DNA of 64,000 bases, taken from assembly GCF_964204865.1 (NCBI RefSeq), contig NC_135251.1:17918001-17982000 (forward strand). Reading direction: 5' to 3'. The notes under the pieces are model-generated. The model saw only the letters and a list, made by a program, of their open reading frames with translations, had not been told where the DNA came from and did not search any database. Positions 49,501 to 60,555 of the stretch are shown piece by piece. The stretch comes from Styela clava. Lineage: Eukaryota; Chordata; Ascidiacea; Stolidobranchia; Styelidae. Numbering within the stretch: the stretch's first letter is position 1; each line of letters opens with the position of its first letter. The position numbers and the translations under genes are program-made.

Positions 49501-52500
49501 AAAAATTTGTCCAAAGAAAAATCAGATACCCAAATAATTTGATTCTAGCCAGTATCATATCTGCAAACAAAATAACACTAAACTAGGCATACATATGATT
49601 GCAAACGCCAAACAATTGTAAATTTGCTCAATCAACAATAGGCTACTTAAGTCTACTAACCCTTTCGTTGCAGTTTTTGGTTTCCATGGCATCGCCAACA
49701 CAGTCAACACCAGCTATGCCATCAGTACATGTACGAACTCTTATTGCCTCTCCATCTCCACAGGTAGAGCTACAATCAGACCATTCTCCCCATTGTGTCC
49801 ATGTGATGCATTCCTGTGACAATCAAATATTTTGTATTTGTAAGACTGAATAGTAAAATGAATATTCAACATTTAAACTTGTGTCTGTCTAAGAACTCAT
49901 TATAGTTTGAGAGCCGAATTTGGTACATAATTCTGTTAAGTTCTAATTCGGCTTAATAATCAAGAGCATAATGGAACGCAGATGTAAATAATTTTATAAA
50001 TACGATTTCAGTAATTTGGAATTAAGAATTGTGATGCTACATCCGTATAATTTTACACAAGAACGACTTCAGCATGTTGTTAGTTGTTTACTTTTTGGCA
50101 AACTTCAAGTCAAGGCCAGCTACTCACCCGTATGTTACATATTTGGGTCTGCATATCGTCACCAACACAATCGACACCACCCTCTCCGTTTGTGCACATT
50201 CTTATTCGAATCTGCTCGCCTTCGCCACAAGAAGCGCTGCATTCTGACCAATCACCATACTGGGTCCAAAAAGCACATTTCTGTAAAAATAAAACTTACC
50301 CAGTGAATAGTGAGAAGGAATAATTTTAGTTGTGGTGAAAAGATGAAAAAATCAATGGTTTTAGGCATACCAGTGTTGGGGATTTCATGCTCTTTCTATC
50401 AAAAAGAATGTGCAAATGTAAGTGTGGTGATATATTAAAGAAATTTACATACCTTTATTGTACAATCTTCACCTTCTAATGATTCACCTTCACAGTCAAC
50501 TCCAGCAATACCCCCACTGCAATCTCTCAAGCGGATTCGTTCTCCTGCTCCGCAAGAGGCACTGCATTCCGACCAATCGCCATACTCGGTCCAAGAAGCG
50601 CATTCCTATAAAAATAAAACTTACTTAGTGAAAAATAAAATTATTTTTTAGTTGTGGTGATAAAATGAAAAAATCAATTGTTTCAGGCGTACGAGTGTTG
50701 GAAATTTCATGCTCCTCCTATTAAAAACTATCTGCAAATGTGAGGGTGCTGGTAAATTAATGAAATGTACATACCTTTATTGTACAATCTTCACCATCTA
50801 ATGATTCACCTTCACAGTCAACTCCAGCAATACCGCCATTGCAATCTCTCACGCGGATTCTCTCTCCTGCTCCACAAGAGGCACTGCACTCCGACCAATC
50901 GCCATATTCGGTCCAAGTTGGACATTTCTGTGAAATAATTTTGTGACTTATTTAACACTTTTGGTACAGTTATCTTTTTGATTCATTCGAGAATGGACTT
51001 CGCAGATTCTCACTTTAATCATCATGCAAACACTACGCCAACTTGATTGTAGTTATCTAGGTGACGTCGTTCTCATGATGAGCAATTGAGCACTCAATGG
51101 TTCAGCTGTATGCTGCATCGTATTACGCAATTATTATTACATTCATAAATAACTTTTCATGATGATACGGTGGAAGCGCGTGCCTTTCTCGCCTCTACTC
51201 ACCGGTGCACCTTACCGGTATTATCTGTGACGTAAATCTTCTCGTATACTGTATATAAAGCCGTTGGCTTGGTATGCATTGCATGGCGAAACAATGTGTG
51301 TTACGAAATCGTTGCTCCGTTTTACAAAATATTAGTTTACAAAGCTCGGGATTGTGTTAATTCAAATCAAGAGATTTTGGTATGGTTTGATATGGAGCGA
51401 TATATTGAATCGTAACTAGATCAGCCTTTGCATGAGTGCATTGTGAATATATATTATAAAACACATTTAGTTTGCTTACCAAAATGTTGCAAACTTGATT
51501 TTCCACTGGGTCGCCCTCACACTCAACGCCGGCAGTACCACCGTTGCAAGTTCTGAAGCGAAGCATTTCTCCCCCACCACACGTGACGTCACATAAAGAC
51601 CATTCACCCCATTCATTCCATGAGACGGTACACTGCAATAAAAAGGGCAAAATTGGTTTTAAAATCAGTTTCCTTTTTACACGCATAAGCCCATCCAATA
51701 AATGTTGTTACGTGGGAGTGTGATGAGATATGAATCAGACAAAGATTTGCGAATAGAAAGTATTTATTTAGAGTGAGTGAATTTTAGAAAGTGTTGTAAT
51801 TATTGAAAAAACCTAAAATAAATCCTCGAATTACTTTTATAATAATCAATGAAAACAAGCAAATAATCGGACTTACTTTTTGGAAGCATGCTTCGAAATC
51901 AACCGCTGAACCAATGCAATCAATTCCAGCAGTTCCCCCATGTTCACATATTCTACTTCTTGCTCGGTTACCGTCTCCACATGTGACGTCACAATCTGAC
52001 CACAATGACCACTCTGACCATTTTGGACATGCCTGAACATAAGTTGATATATTACAATGCATAGATGTTCATGTTACAACTATACTACGTTCAGTAGCTC
52101 CTTCTCAAATAAACATGGATAAACCAGTATTGTTTTTGACATGTTTGATCTAACAATCACAAAATTTTATTCAATGTCACCTATTATCCAACTAAACGTA
52201 TATTTATCGTTCATAATAATGAGGTAAAATATAAGTTTACTTCTGATTTGCATGGCAATGTTTCTGTTTCATCACCCATACATCCATCTTCGTGGTCATC
52301 ATCACCATGATCATCTTCACCGCACGTTCTTGATCTGATCGTTATTCCCCCACCACAACTAACACTACATTGCGACCATGCTCCCCATTCAGTCCAGAAA
52401 ATTTCACAATTCTAAAACAATCAAGTATACATGACTATTGAATTTCTGTTTATATATAACTAGAACAACGTATCCTAGTCACGAACAAACAAAATATAAA

Positions 52501-54135
52501 AATTAAACTGATTTTGCGTATCTGAGAGAGAAACCTACTTTCATTGAGCAATTCCTCAATTCTTTAGGTGCCCCTTCACAATCTTTATCAGTCATTCCGT
52601 TCACACATCTGCGATCTCGTGATTGTTGTCCGTCACCACAGGACACACTACATTCTGACCAGTCTGACCACTCAGACCAATCTGGGCATTTCTGTAAATT
52701 TGAAATAATTGTTATAATACTGAACAAGTTAAAAATTTAAAAAGATGCAATATACATGGCGAATGAAAAGCAATTAAAGGATATCGAAATGTTGTATAGT
52801 TTTGTGTTGGTATGAAAAATGCTTGTGAAGGTTTAAATATTCTTGTATATTAATGAAACTAATGCCGTCAGATACGAGACCAACAGAGAATCAAACTTTA
52901 GATACAAGCTGCAAACAAGGCACTTGTTGAAGTAAAAAGCATCGAGATATAAAAGTCGGTTTTTCTGTCGTTTTCATTCGTGACGAACATATGAAGCACT
53001 TAGGCAATTGCATGGTTATACGCTACAGCAGCCGATAGAATAAATGCAGTAATAATCTACCAAGCTGATAAAAATATTATTTGTGGCGCCAATGATAAAG
53101 AATATGAACAGCATTGAGAGCAAAGAGTTAGGTGTTGATCACATGCATGTATTAGTTATAGCATTTTGTTATGGCTTATGAATATATATATTTTTTTTTT
53201 CATGATGACATCATGATCATGAGGTGAACATGCCCCCAATTGTACAAGACTCACTCCAGCGTGGCACCTGGCCCATTGGACAAATTGAGAGTCTGAGCAA
53301 CCATTTGCAGTAATGGTCGGATTGTAGGCACTGACACATTTCCTTTGTCGTAATACAACTCCATATCCGCATGACGCGGTGCATCTTCCCCACATTCCCC
53401 AATTGGCCCAGACCGGACAAAGCTAATTAAAATATGTTTGAGAAAATTAGAAAAAGACACCGTATTTTACTTGTTTGATCAATATTTTCTTACTTGACTA
53501 ATACTAATGAGGGAATCGACAAAAGGAAAAAGGAGAATATTTTGATTCAGAATCCCGATGCCAATCGCAAAAGAGTATGGGAATTTCACAATCATTTCCA
53601 ATAATATCACACAATTATTCATATTATTACATCAAATAAATATTGAAGTAGGAAAATAGGATATTTTAAGTGCAATGAAGAGGTCAGATCAAAAGCGAAA
53701 TGTAAAACGTCGGATAAAATATCAAATATATTTATGACATCAACAATTCTGTTTTAAGAGTAAATTGTAGCTCCGATATTCTTGTGTTTGTTTAGGAAGA
53801 TGTAAATTGTTTTGCATTGCTTTATTAGGTATTATTATCTCTTTCAACTCAATTACTATTTTGCATTCACTTAGCAATTTATCTAATCGAATTGGTTGGG
53901 GAATAATTTGGATCAGCCGGAATTTGAACCTGTCTCAATTACAAACGTAGTAGCAATGAATAAAAATATCAATCCATACTTGTGAAGCACATATTCTCGT
54001 TTCCATTGCCACTCCTGTACATTGATTTTGTCCTTGTTTGCACACTCGACGACGAACAGACTCTCCTCCCCCGCATGTTACAGAACATTCTCCCCATGGC
54101 TGCCAGGGCTGGAATTCCAACTGTTGTTCACAAGC
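41942..54135 (-). CDS. Secreted 19x TSR / Sushi / 2x vWA adhesion protein (5' end not found, 26 exons visible)
   Basis: Large extracellular adhesion or matrix protein; 1,458 residues are visible before the TGA stop at 41944-41942. Minus-strand exons: 54135-53980, 53422-53255, 52691-52539, 52411-52241, 52032-51877, 51632-51480, 50927-50775, 50605-50453, 50280-50128, 49813-49661, 49385-49221, 48894-48742, 48629-48477, 48275-48114, 47920-47756, 47658-47491, 47326-47012, 46935-46767, 46680-46489, 46127-45991, 45756-45540, 45357-45149, 43571-43413, 43082-43001, 42842-42708, 42168-41942. All joins keep frame (4,377 nt). Order: 19 TSRs (1-1007), a Sushi/CCP domain (about 1008-1070), vWA-1 (1071-1258) and vWA-2 (1259-1458). 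Both vWA domains have complete MIDAS motifs. The first exon begins in phase 0 with no ATG or signal peptide, so the true start lies upstream. No transmembrane segment follows vWA-2. Confidence 0.85.
43572..45148. other. Long intron between the two vWA domains
   Basis: About 1.6 kb, AT-rich, no coding signal. Near 44350-44400 the minus strand has a B-box-like GGCGGTTTGATCCC that may be an old tRNA-derived SINE; support is weak. Confidence 0.45.
45149..46127 (-). CDS. vWA domain 1 (three exons)
   Basis: Exons 46127-45991, 45756-45540 and 45357-45149. MIDAS elements are all present: [11 protein letters not shown] (DxSxS), [10 protein letters not shown] (the Thr) and VVVVITDG (the Asp). [12 protein letters not shown] and [11 protein letters not shown] are the central beta strands. 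Such domains bind a divalent ion and protein ligands in matrilins, integrins and collagens. Introns fall after NAAL (phase 0) and inside ITD|G (phase 1). Confidence 0.88.
46489..46680 (-). CDS. Sushi (CCP) domain exon
   Basis: About 64 residues with the Sushi order of cysteines: [40 protein letters not shown], then WSVGPPTC. The conserved features are the Cys-Gly-rich start, a [11 protein letters not shown] core, and W then C at the end. Phase 1 at both ends. It bridges the TSR array and the vWA domains. Confidence 0.85.
46767..54135 (-). CDS. Array of 19 thrombospondin type-1 repeats, TSR-Sushi-vWA gene
   Basis: Eighteen exons encode 19 repeats. All carry one repeat except 47326-47012, which carries two. 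Nearly all are phase 0 at both ends and 51-57 codons long, so exon equals module. The usual form is C-P-x-W-x-x-W-x-x-W-S-x-C-S-x-T/S-C-G-x-G, then R-x-R-x-C, GxxGxxC-x-G and a closing C. Eighteen of 19 repeats keep C-x-x-S/T-C (the POFUT2 O-fucose sequence in known TSRs), the exception being CTKPCG in exon 47326-47012. Tandem W-x-x-W motifs are candidate C-mannosylation sites. The repeat in 53422-53255 is the most divergent. Exon 52411-52241 carries an Asp/His-rich insert. Confidence 0.87.
50281..50930 (-). repeat. Recent tandem duplication of a TSR exon plus its intron
   Basis: The unit 50281-50605 and the unit 50606-50930 align almost end to end with an offset of about 325 bases. The exons (50605-50453 and 50927-50775) encode near-identical repeats (both [33 protein letters not shown] and GEDCTIK). 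The introns share gttgtggtgaaaagatgaaa, gatttcatgctc and tacatacctttattg. Confidence 0.85.
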
Positions 54136-56340
54136 CTATGATGATTTATAATTAGATTATTGTATTTATAGAGGAAATTAATGACTATACATAATAAACG
54201 AAAAGTAATAATTTTAACAAACAATAAATGGTGCTCGGCATATTTTTAGGTAGAAAAAAAAATATTGGTTAGAAGAAAAATTGTTAGTGCCCTGAAAAGT
54301 AAAAAATGAATTTATCCTGAAAAACAGAAAAAGTTATGTTATACCTGAAATACAAAATTTGATCAAAATATAACAATTATGAAAAAAATTAAAACCTGGA
54401 AAAAGTTTTAAGCTTGGTTAGAAAATATATATAATACGCAAAAACATCCTGTAAAATAAACGTTATAAAATCATTTAAAGCTAATAATATTGATAAGTAG
54501 GTTCACCCACCTGGACATTATATTTATATTATGCTTTTTGCTTACCACCTTTTTTATAACTCTGAGTCGATATTATTCATTGATTTATAAAGTGACATTT
54601 ATGTCTCCTTGTAATCTTGCAACATCTATAAATAATATGAAAACACATAATTACTAAAGTATTATTCAAATTAAACAATATGCCACAAAACTGCTGACAC
54701 AAAAATATTTTGAGTATCCTACTGTACGCTGATATCTCAAGGGCGAAAGCCTAACAGAATAACGATGATCAGCTCCAAGGCCAACTGTTCTCGACAGTAG
54801 GACTATAGCGTCTTCTTTATTTGATAAAAACTCATTTCAAATGGCTGAATATTTCATGTGTAACAATTAATTCAAAAAATATTATTTAATTCACGCACGA
54901 AATTGGGATTACTTTTGGTAGTATTTTAGATTATAACAATTAGGCTCATTTAGCTTAATGAATAAGCAGGACAACTTTTAAGAGTTGATTTGTAGACAAA
55001 AAACGACATTTTATAGTCAATTTTGATCTGGGTATAATATAAAATTAAGTTAATCTATATGTCGTAATTCGTATCATATTTGGGTACCATTTGCCATGAA
55101 AGTCATACTTTCTTTTCTAACAAATAATCATACATTAAATGAGACATATTCATAAACTCGGCAAACAATCTCGTTATTGAGCAAATCACTCTCTTATCAT
55201 TTCTCAATCTACCGCGAGTTTTCTCGCAACGCAGTGGCGCTTACTATATTAGTAGGATACGATACGAACTCGGGTTATTGGCAGTCATTACGTTGCAGAT
55301 AATCGACAACATCACTTTATTGATGAGTTACATTTCATTTAGCGGTACTTCATTATTAGATAATATACTGATTTTGATACGAAACCGAGAAACTGCATAT
55401 GCGCGTCCCACTTTTATTGAAAACAGAGCGATAAATACTCGGTACTGCTTCTACTCGGTATGCTATAGTATGATACTGTTTCTGCACAATTTTGTCTGTG
55501 TAACTCAATATCACTAGATTAAATAACTATCTTTACTTTATGTCGCCAGCCGTCAACAGCAAAGCGAAAGAAAATTATCATATCTCGTTGATGACGATAG
55601 AAGCAATGCGGGGGCGTGTTAGAGAATTCATCATTAATATTACTGAAATAGCACAATAATTATTATTGTTAATTAATCTCTCGATAAATTAGTGCTATAA
55701 ATAAACTTCGCTTCTCGTACGCTCAACTTGTCTCAAAAACTGAATGACTATGATTCTGTGAGATTGTAAAATTTAAATTACAATGCAAATGTGTCATTCT
55801 ACGAATCACTAGATACGGCGTGTTACAGGGAATAAATACAGTGGTGAAACTATAAATAAACAATTTCTAAATATTTCAATGCCGAGACACGAATTCATTT
55901 TTTTGAATTGTCATGGTTGAATTTGCCGAAATACCAGACATTCCTCGACACAAGCGCGGTATGAGATTGTATATCAGCTTGCTAAAGACAGACCGGTTGT
56001 GCGTTTATTGCAAGCCTTCGACCAAGCATTACAAATATCGAAAACGCCTGTATTTATTATGATTATTAGTAGATGTAAAAAAACGATCGAAGGCGAGACG
56101 ATTAATTGATTTCAGTCTGTTTGTATCATTTATTATTCATTGAGAGACAGAGATCAGATATCAGTTCGGAATATATGAATGCACGTGAAGCATGATTCGA
56201 GTATTTTTAGCAAGAGCAAATAGCTAGATTATTTTAGAACTTTTTGACTATCAGCAATCACAACGGTACAAATGATTGATATTTATAGTTCATAACAGAA
56301 ACAGTCACTTTATTTTTTGTTTTTTAGTATTTAAAAAGAC
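54136..56340. other. Region upstream of the visible TSR-Sushi-vWA exons
   Basis: The missing 5' exon(s) of the TSR-Sushi-vWA gene must lie here or beyond. A donor-like GTAAGT at 56339-56344 (minus strand) follows a short GC-richer segment and could end a leader exon, but nothing encodes a convincing signal peptide. Otherwise AT-rich without features. Confidence 0.35.
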
Positions 56341-56879
56341 TTACCGCTATCTTATTTGCAATATCGTTGACACCAGTCGTCCTCACCTTGAGCACGCAAA
56401 AGTCTCACTGACAATGACACACATACGCCATTCCGTTTTGTGTGAATACTGGTGATTGTTGGATAATATTTTCGGTAGTTACGATAATTGGGTTCCATTG
56501 TTACATCGTCACCGGTTATTAACTACAATGGCGCAGATATTATTGCGGGGTCTTCTCTAAAATCTTTGTTCTTTTATTAGTGCGTATGAAGTTTCATAGC
56601 CCCCGGCATACGAGGGTGTAATGCAATATCCTTGAACAACATTGAGATAAATGATGAAATAAGAAGATAAAAGCAATACATACTCCAATGAGTAATTAGT
56701 TAATTACAAAAAAACAGGTGAATTTTTTGCATGGTTTAATTAACGAGAGCATTGAAATCAATCGACGTCAGCTTGCAATAAAGTATTCCCTTCTCATAAA
56801 TAAGTGTTCAAAAGAATTAAAATAAAAAAGCAGACTTTCGAGTGAAGTTAGGCGCCTCATGGGACTGAGAGGAAGTTTG

Positions 56880-56945
56880 AAAAAATGAGTTTTGCAAAAC
56901 GATTCATAGATAAATTTCGTGTCCAAAAACCTTGATATAATACAA
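56880..56945 (-). repeat. Interspersed SINE-like family A, partial copy 5
   Basis: On the minus strand: tttttggacacgaaattta followed by gaatcgttttg, the head of family A, without the later blocks. Confidence 0.45.
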
Positions 56946-57509
56946 CAGTATTGATCCAGTGCTGCCAGTGGTTGTTTTTGTATCTAGCAATTCCTTTCAA
57001 TACAAAAATATATCCGGATGTACATGTCGGCAACCCTATGATCTTTCGTGGCACACATTAGCAAATTGCCTTGTTTACAGCGGAACAGATAATTTGATAG
57101 CCTAGGCTTCATTATAGTTTTATGTTTCACATTCAGTATGTGCTAGGTTCCGATAAAACTGTAATGTTGAAACCTGCACGTTCGATATATGATCGAAGTG
57201 ATGCATTCATCTGATATAATTCAATCGGGATAGAAATAGAAATATTAGTGCGTTTAAAAACATTTTGTTTAATTATTTCTACTCTAACATTCATTCGTAT
57301 CCAAACCTTCCACCAGCAGTTTAGTTTTCAGGCTACAAGCAATATGTAAAGCATTTCATGGTAATACAAATTAGCTAATCTAAATTTTGATTCCGGATGT
57401 CATGCTGTCGAACCTTCGGATGTTATAATATAAAAATTTAACGCCATAATATCCTCTGGAGGCACGGGTGAGCACACCATGATGACAATTCTGGGTATGA
57501 TAGTAGGTC

Positions 57510-57601
57510 CTCCAGAAGTATGTGTACCAAGATGGCGCATAGTACGTGTGCCAGGTTAGGGTTCAGGTTGTGCGCCATCTTGGTGCACATACTTCGGGAG
57601 C
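57510..57601. mobile_element. Short foldback MITE, same family as 22280-22508
   Basis: The arms ctccagaagtatgtgtacca and its complement (tggtgcacatacttcgggag) extend through aagatggcgca, giving a 30-bp hairpin stem around gtgccaggttagggttcagg. The arm sequence matches the longer MITE at 22280-22508. Confidence 0.78.
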
Positions 57602-58035
57602 GCCTATTAGTATACGGTACTTGTCTATTTATTATCCCATAAAAGTACAGTACAAGTCACATTCCAATACAGTGGACATACTATCATTAACGCTACCTTT
57701 CGAAGTATATGTAGAACATTCTGGTAAATTTAATTGAATAATGCTGTAATCTACTTCCTTCTAGTAACATTATGTAACACAGCTGAAACACCAATTCTAT
57801 TTGTTATCATCAACAACATAATTTTACGGTAATATAATACAAAAACGTGTCGCCCTAAATAACAACGCACACAATCGCTCTTAGGCACAAATCTCGATTA
57901 GATCGTGATGAATTTATTAAACGAATTTTAACTCATTTTTCAGTTAGGATAATGAATCGACAATACCACAGAGACAGATACGATAAAGGCAGGACGTGAA
58001 CTTACACGTGACATTTTTTAACATAAAATAGGTAT

Positions 58036-58290
58036 AAAGAGGCTTAGTGGTTTTATTGTTCCTCTGTTTTGGTGAATACCGAAGTAGAGACCGACATGTG
58101 AAATTAGCAATGTCATGCTTGTCACGAGGGTCGCAAGTTCAAATTTACTATCGATATTTGGACACAAAGTGTAGACATGCTAAAATTAGCGTGAGTTGTT
58201 TGTGGATTTTTCAAGTATTTTCAGTTCGACATTTCTCGAAGTCGACATTTTTCACAACAATTGCACCGATTGTTTTCAAATTATATATAC
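58036..58290 (+). repeat. SINE family A, copy 6, with a tRNA-like head
   Basis: A head resembling a tRNA (gaggcttagtgg ... catgcttgtcacgagggtcgcaagttcaaatt, the last part being B-box-like) runs directly into the family-A body (atttggacacaaagtgtaga ... caattgcaccgattgttttcaaatt). This is the copy that shows the family to be tRNA-derived. Confidence 0.65.
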
Positions 58291-59890
58291 TGTATATAAT
58301 AGATTCAAATATTCGAATTATTTCAGAATTAATGGAGCTAAGTTTGATTCAGTGCTGGGACTATAACCTGCATTCGTAGACTTCCAAACTACGATTGCGG
58401 AACACATTTTTATTAGATTCCCAAGAATGCGTACACTTATGGTTGATTAAGGATACCTTTTCCAATTCGAATACTCTCTCTATCTGACGATATTGTGCGA
58501 CGCGCAAATCAACACCAGGCCACAGTCCAAGTTTGGTTATTATTGATTCTGCACCCTTGGCGCAAATACGAATAAAATGATATCAAAGTGCGTTACTGAT
58601 TACTTAGGTACGAGGTTTACTATTTAATTATGTAGTAATTTACCAGTCAAACAACAGTGCGGTTAATTCGCAGAAACTCGTGTAGATTAGATCGAATTAG
58701 ATAGCATCTAATCAATTAACGTAGTGCTTGCGAACCTAATCAGTGATACGGACACGCACGCTGCACTAAAGTACGCGAAACCATTAGGCTTTCAAATTTT
58801 TCTCTTCAACTGATTTGACTTGCAGGTTACTGATCTGAATGTTGAACTATTTTTACGAAAACTTTCAATTCAGAGCCACAAATTCTTTATGGAACTGGTA
58901 ATTTCAATATATGACTTTAGCAAAACTTTATAGGTTTGAATCCCAAATCCGCCCAGATAAATACGCTGTAGTCATTCGTGATAGCTATAATTTTTTTTTT
59001 ATTAATCTATTTTATTTTTACGTCATTTAATTCAACTATTGCAGGTTCTTTGATACATAACTATACTTTCTTATATATCATATCACCTAAAACATGCCGA
59101 TATCCTTCTATTAATTTTCGCATTGAAAATATGTTTACTCATATTTTTCAGACAATGTTGACAGTTCTTCCTAGCCCGCAGCGATAAGCGAGCCGCCACA
59201 GAGAACAAATTACGGCCAAATATTATGTTTTTAAACATAGTTACAAATTAAAACATTTTGGGTTGATTTGTTTAATTGGCGTATCAGAATGGTAGTTGAC
59301 GACAGCTGGTGTTGTCCGTGTTGGTGCGCTGGTAAAATAGCGACTCTTCATTAGTTATTAAATATTTGGAAGATATGAGATACCCAGTGACAAATTATTC
59401 CAGAGGGGCCTATCAATTGGGGTTACGCGTTACTGACTAGTAACTACCGTTCTTTGCTCTGTGCCTTTATACGCAAGGGGGTCCGTATGCGTATAACGCA
59501 AGGATGCTGTAAATGTACAAGATGACTATTCTATTTGATTTAAGAGTCTTGCTGCACGCTAACTCGAAGTTAGTAGAATTAAATAGAATATTCTAGAAAT
59601 GCTCCGAATACTTGTTTTAAATATAATTATTTTGAGTTCGAGCAATACATTGTAAACGAAGCATTTATATTAATCTTCTAGCCAAAAGAAATACGGAATA
59701 AGAGATCACAGCTGGGATCAAAAATTCAATTTGAAACTTTATTCAAATTATGGGTGTGATATGTTACTTGTACTGTGATCTGAAGTTCCTAATAAATGGA
59801 TTGCAGATAGTAAGCGCATTTAAAATAGCACTTGCCGAACTACGCAGTTCTGATGAAGGGCAGTGTAATGGGATACATTGCAGTTATAAT
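58291..59890. other. Spacer; nothing recognised
   Basis: No domain-bearing frame and no clear repeat ends. Confidence 0.35.
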
Positions 59891-59960
59891 CAGGGGCGGA
59901 TTATGCCCCTTTGGTGCCCTAAGCACTGAAGACTTTGGTGCCCCCTTATGCGTAATTTAA
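59891..59960. mobile_element. One-ended hAT-like fragment
   Basis: caggggcggattatgcccct followed by ttggtgccctaagcactgaa resembles a widespread hAT terminal sequence. The partner end was not found. Confidence 0.4.
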
Positions 59961-60299
59961 TTATAAAAACAATAAACCTCATAAGTGTATTATCCATTGG
60001 GAATAATCACAACCAACAGTAAATAGAACAACTTTTACAAACAGTTTTAGGTTTTTTGACTGTTTACTGCCGATGTGATATATCGTCAAACACGCAATGG
60101 GGTCGATCGGGCCGATATATCGGTTGAGTTCTAATCCTGAGGAATTGTGACAATAAAGATTTATGCCTCCAGTCTCAACGTGAATCGAAATACCAAGAGA
60201 TACAAGTCACGACTGTAGTTTGAAATTTTACCGGTACCTAGTAGTCTACCTCGGGGCGGAGTCGGAGAAAACCCAAAAATGATCGAAATATCGCGAGTT

Positions 60300-60540
60300 T
60301 ACTTATTTTCACCTTGGGCCTGGTCTACCTTATCAAAAAAACTCCCGACTTCGCTGACCACTAGATCGTTGAAATGCGATCGTGAAACCGCCACATAGTG
60401 CAAATAGTTCATTGGTCCAATTGTTTTAAAGGGAAAAGAAATTTTTGTCAAAACAAAAATGCAGCAACGAGCAGAATACAAGGAAGTAAAAACAACAACA
60501 ATTTAAGAAAACGACTCATAGGCGCATATCGTGTAAAATA
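60300..60540 (-). repeat. Interspersed SINE-like family A, copy 7
   Basis: Minus strand: acacgatatgcgcctatgag, tcgttttcttaaattgttg, aacaattggaccaatg and atgtggcggtttc, matching the order of the other copies with rearranged spacing. Confidence 0.6.
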
Positions 60541-60555
60541 AATAAGTATCAGTTT

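Noticed and set aside
54549..54626. Exon-like interval (minus strand) with acceptor and GTAAG donor upstream of the TSR-Sushi-vWA gene
   Set aside because: All three frames have stops and the only ATG frames are very short; at best it is a non-coding leader exon.
55537..55581. Short minus-strand frame MIIFFRFAVDGWRHK with a phase-0 donor, considered as the missing first exon of the TSR-Sushi-vWA gene
   Set aside because: The phase fits, but the hydrophobic run is too short and is broken by Arg, so it is not a convincing signal peptide. No acceptor or leader evidence supports it.
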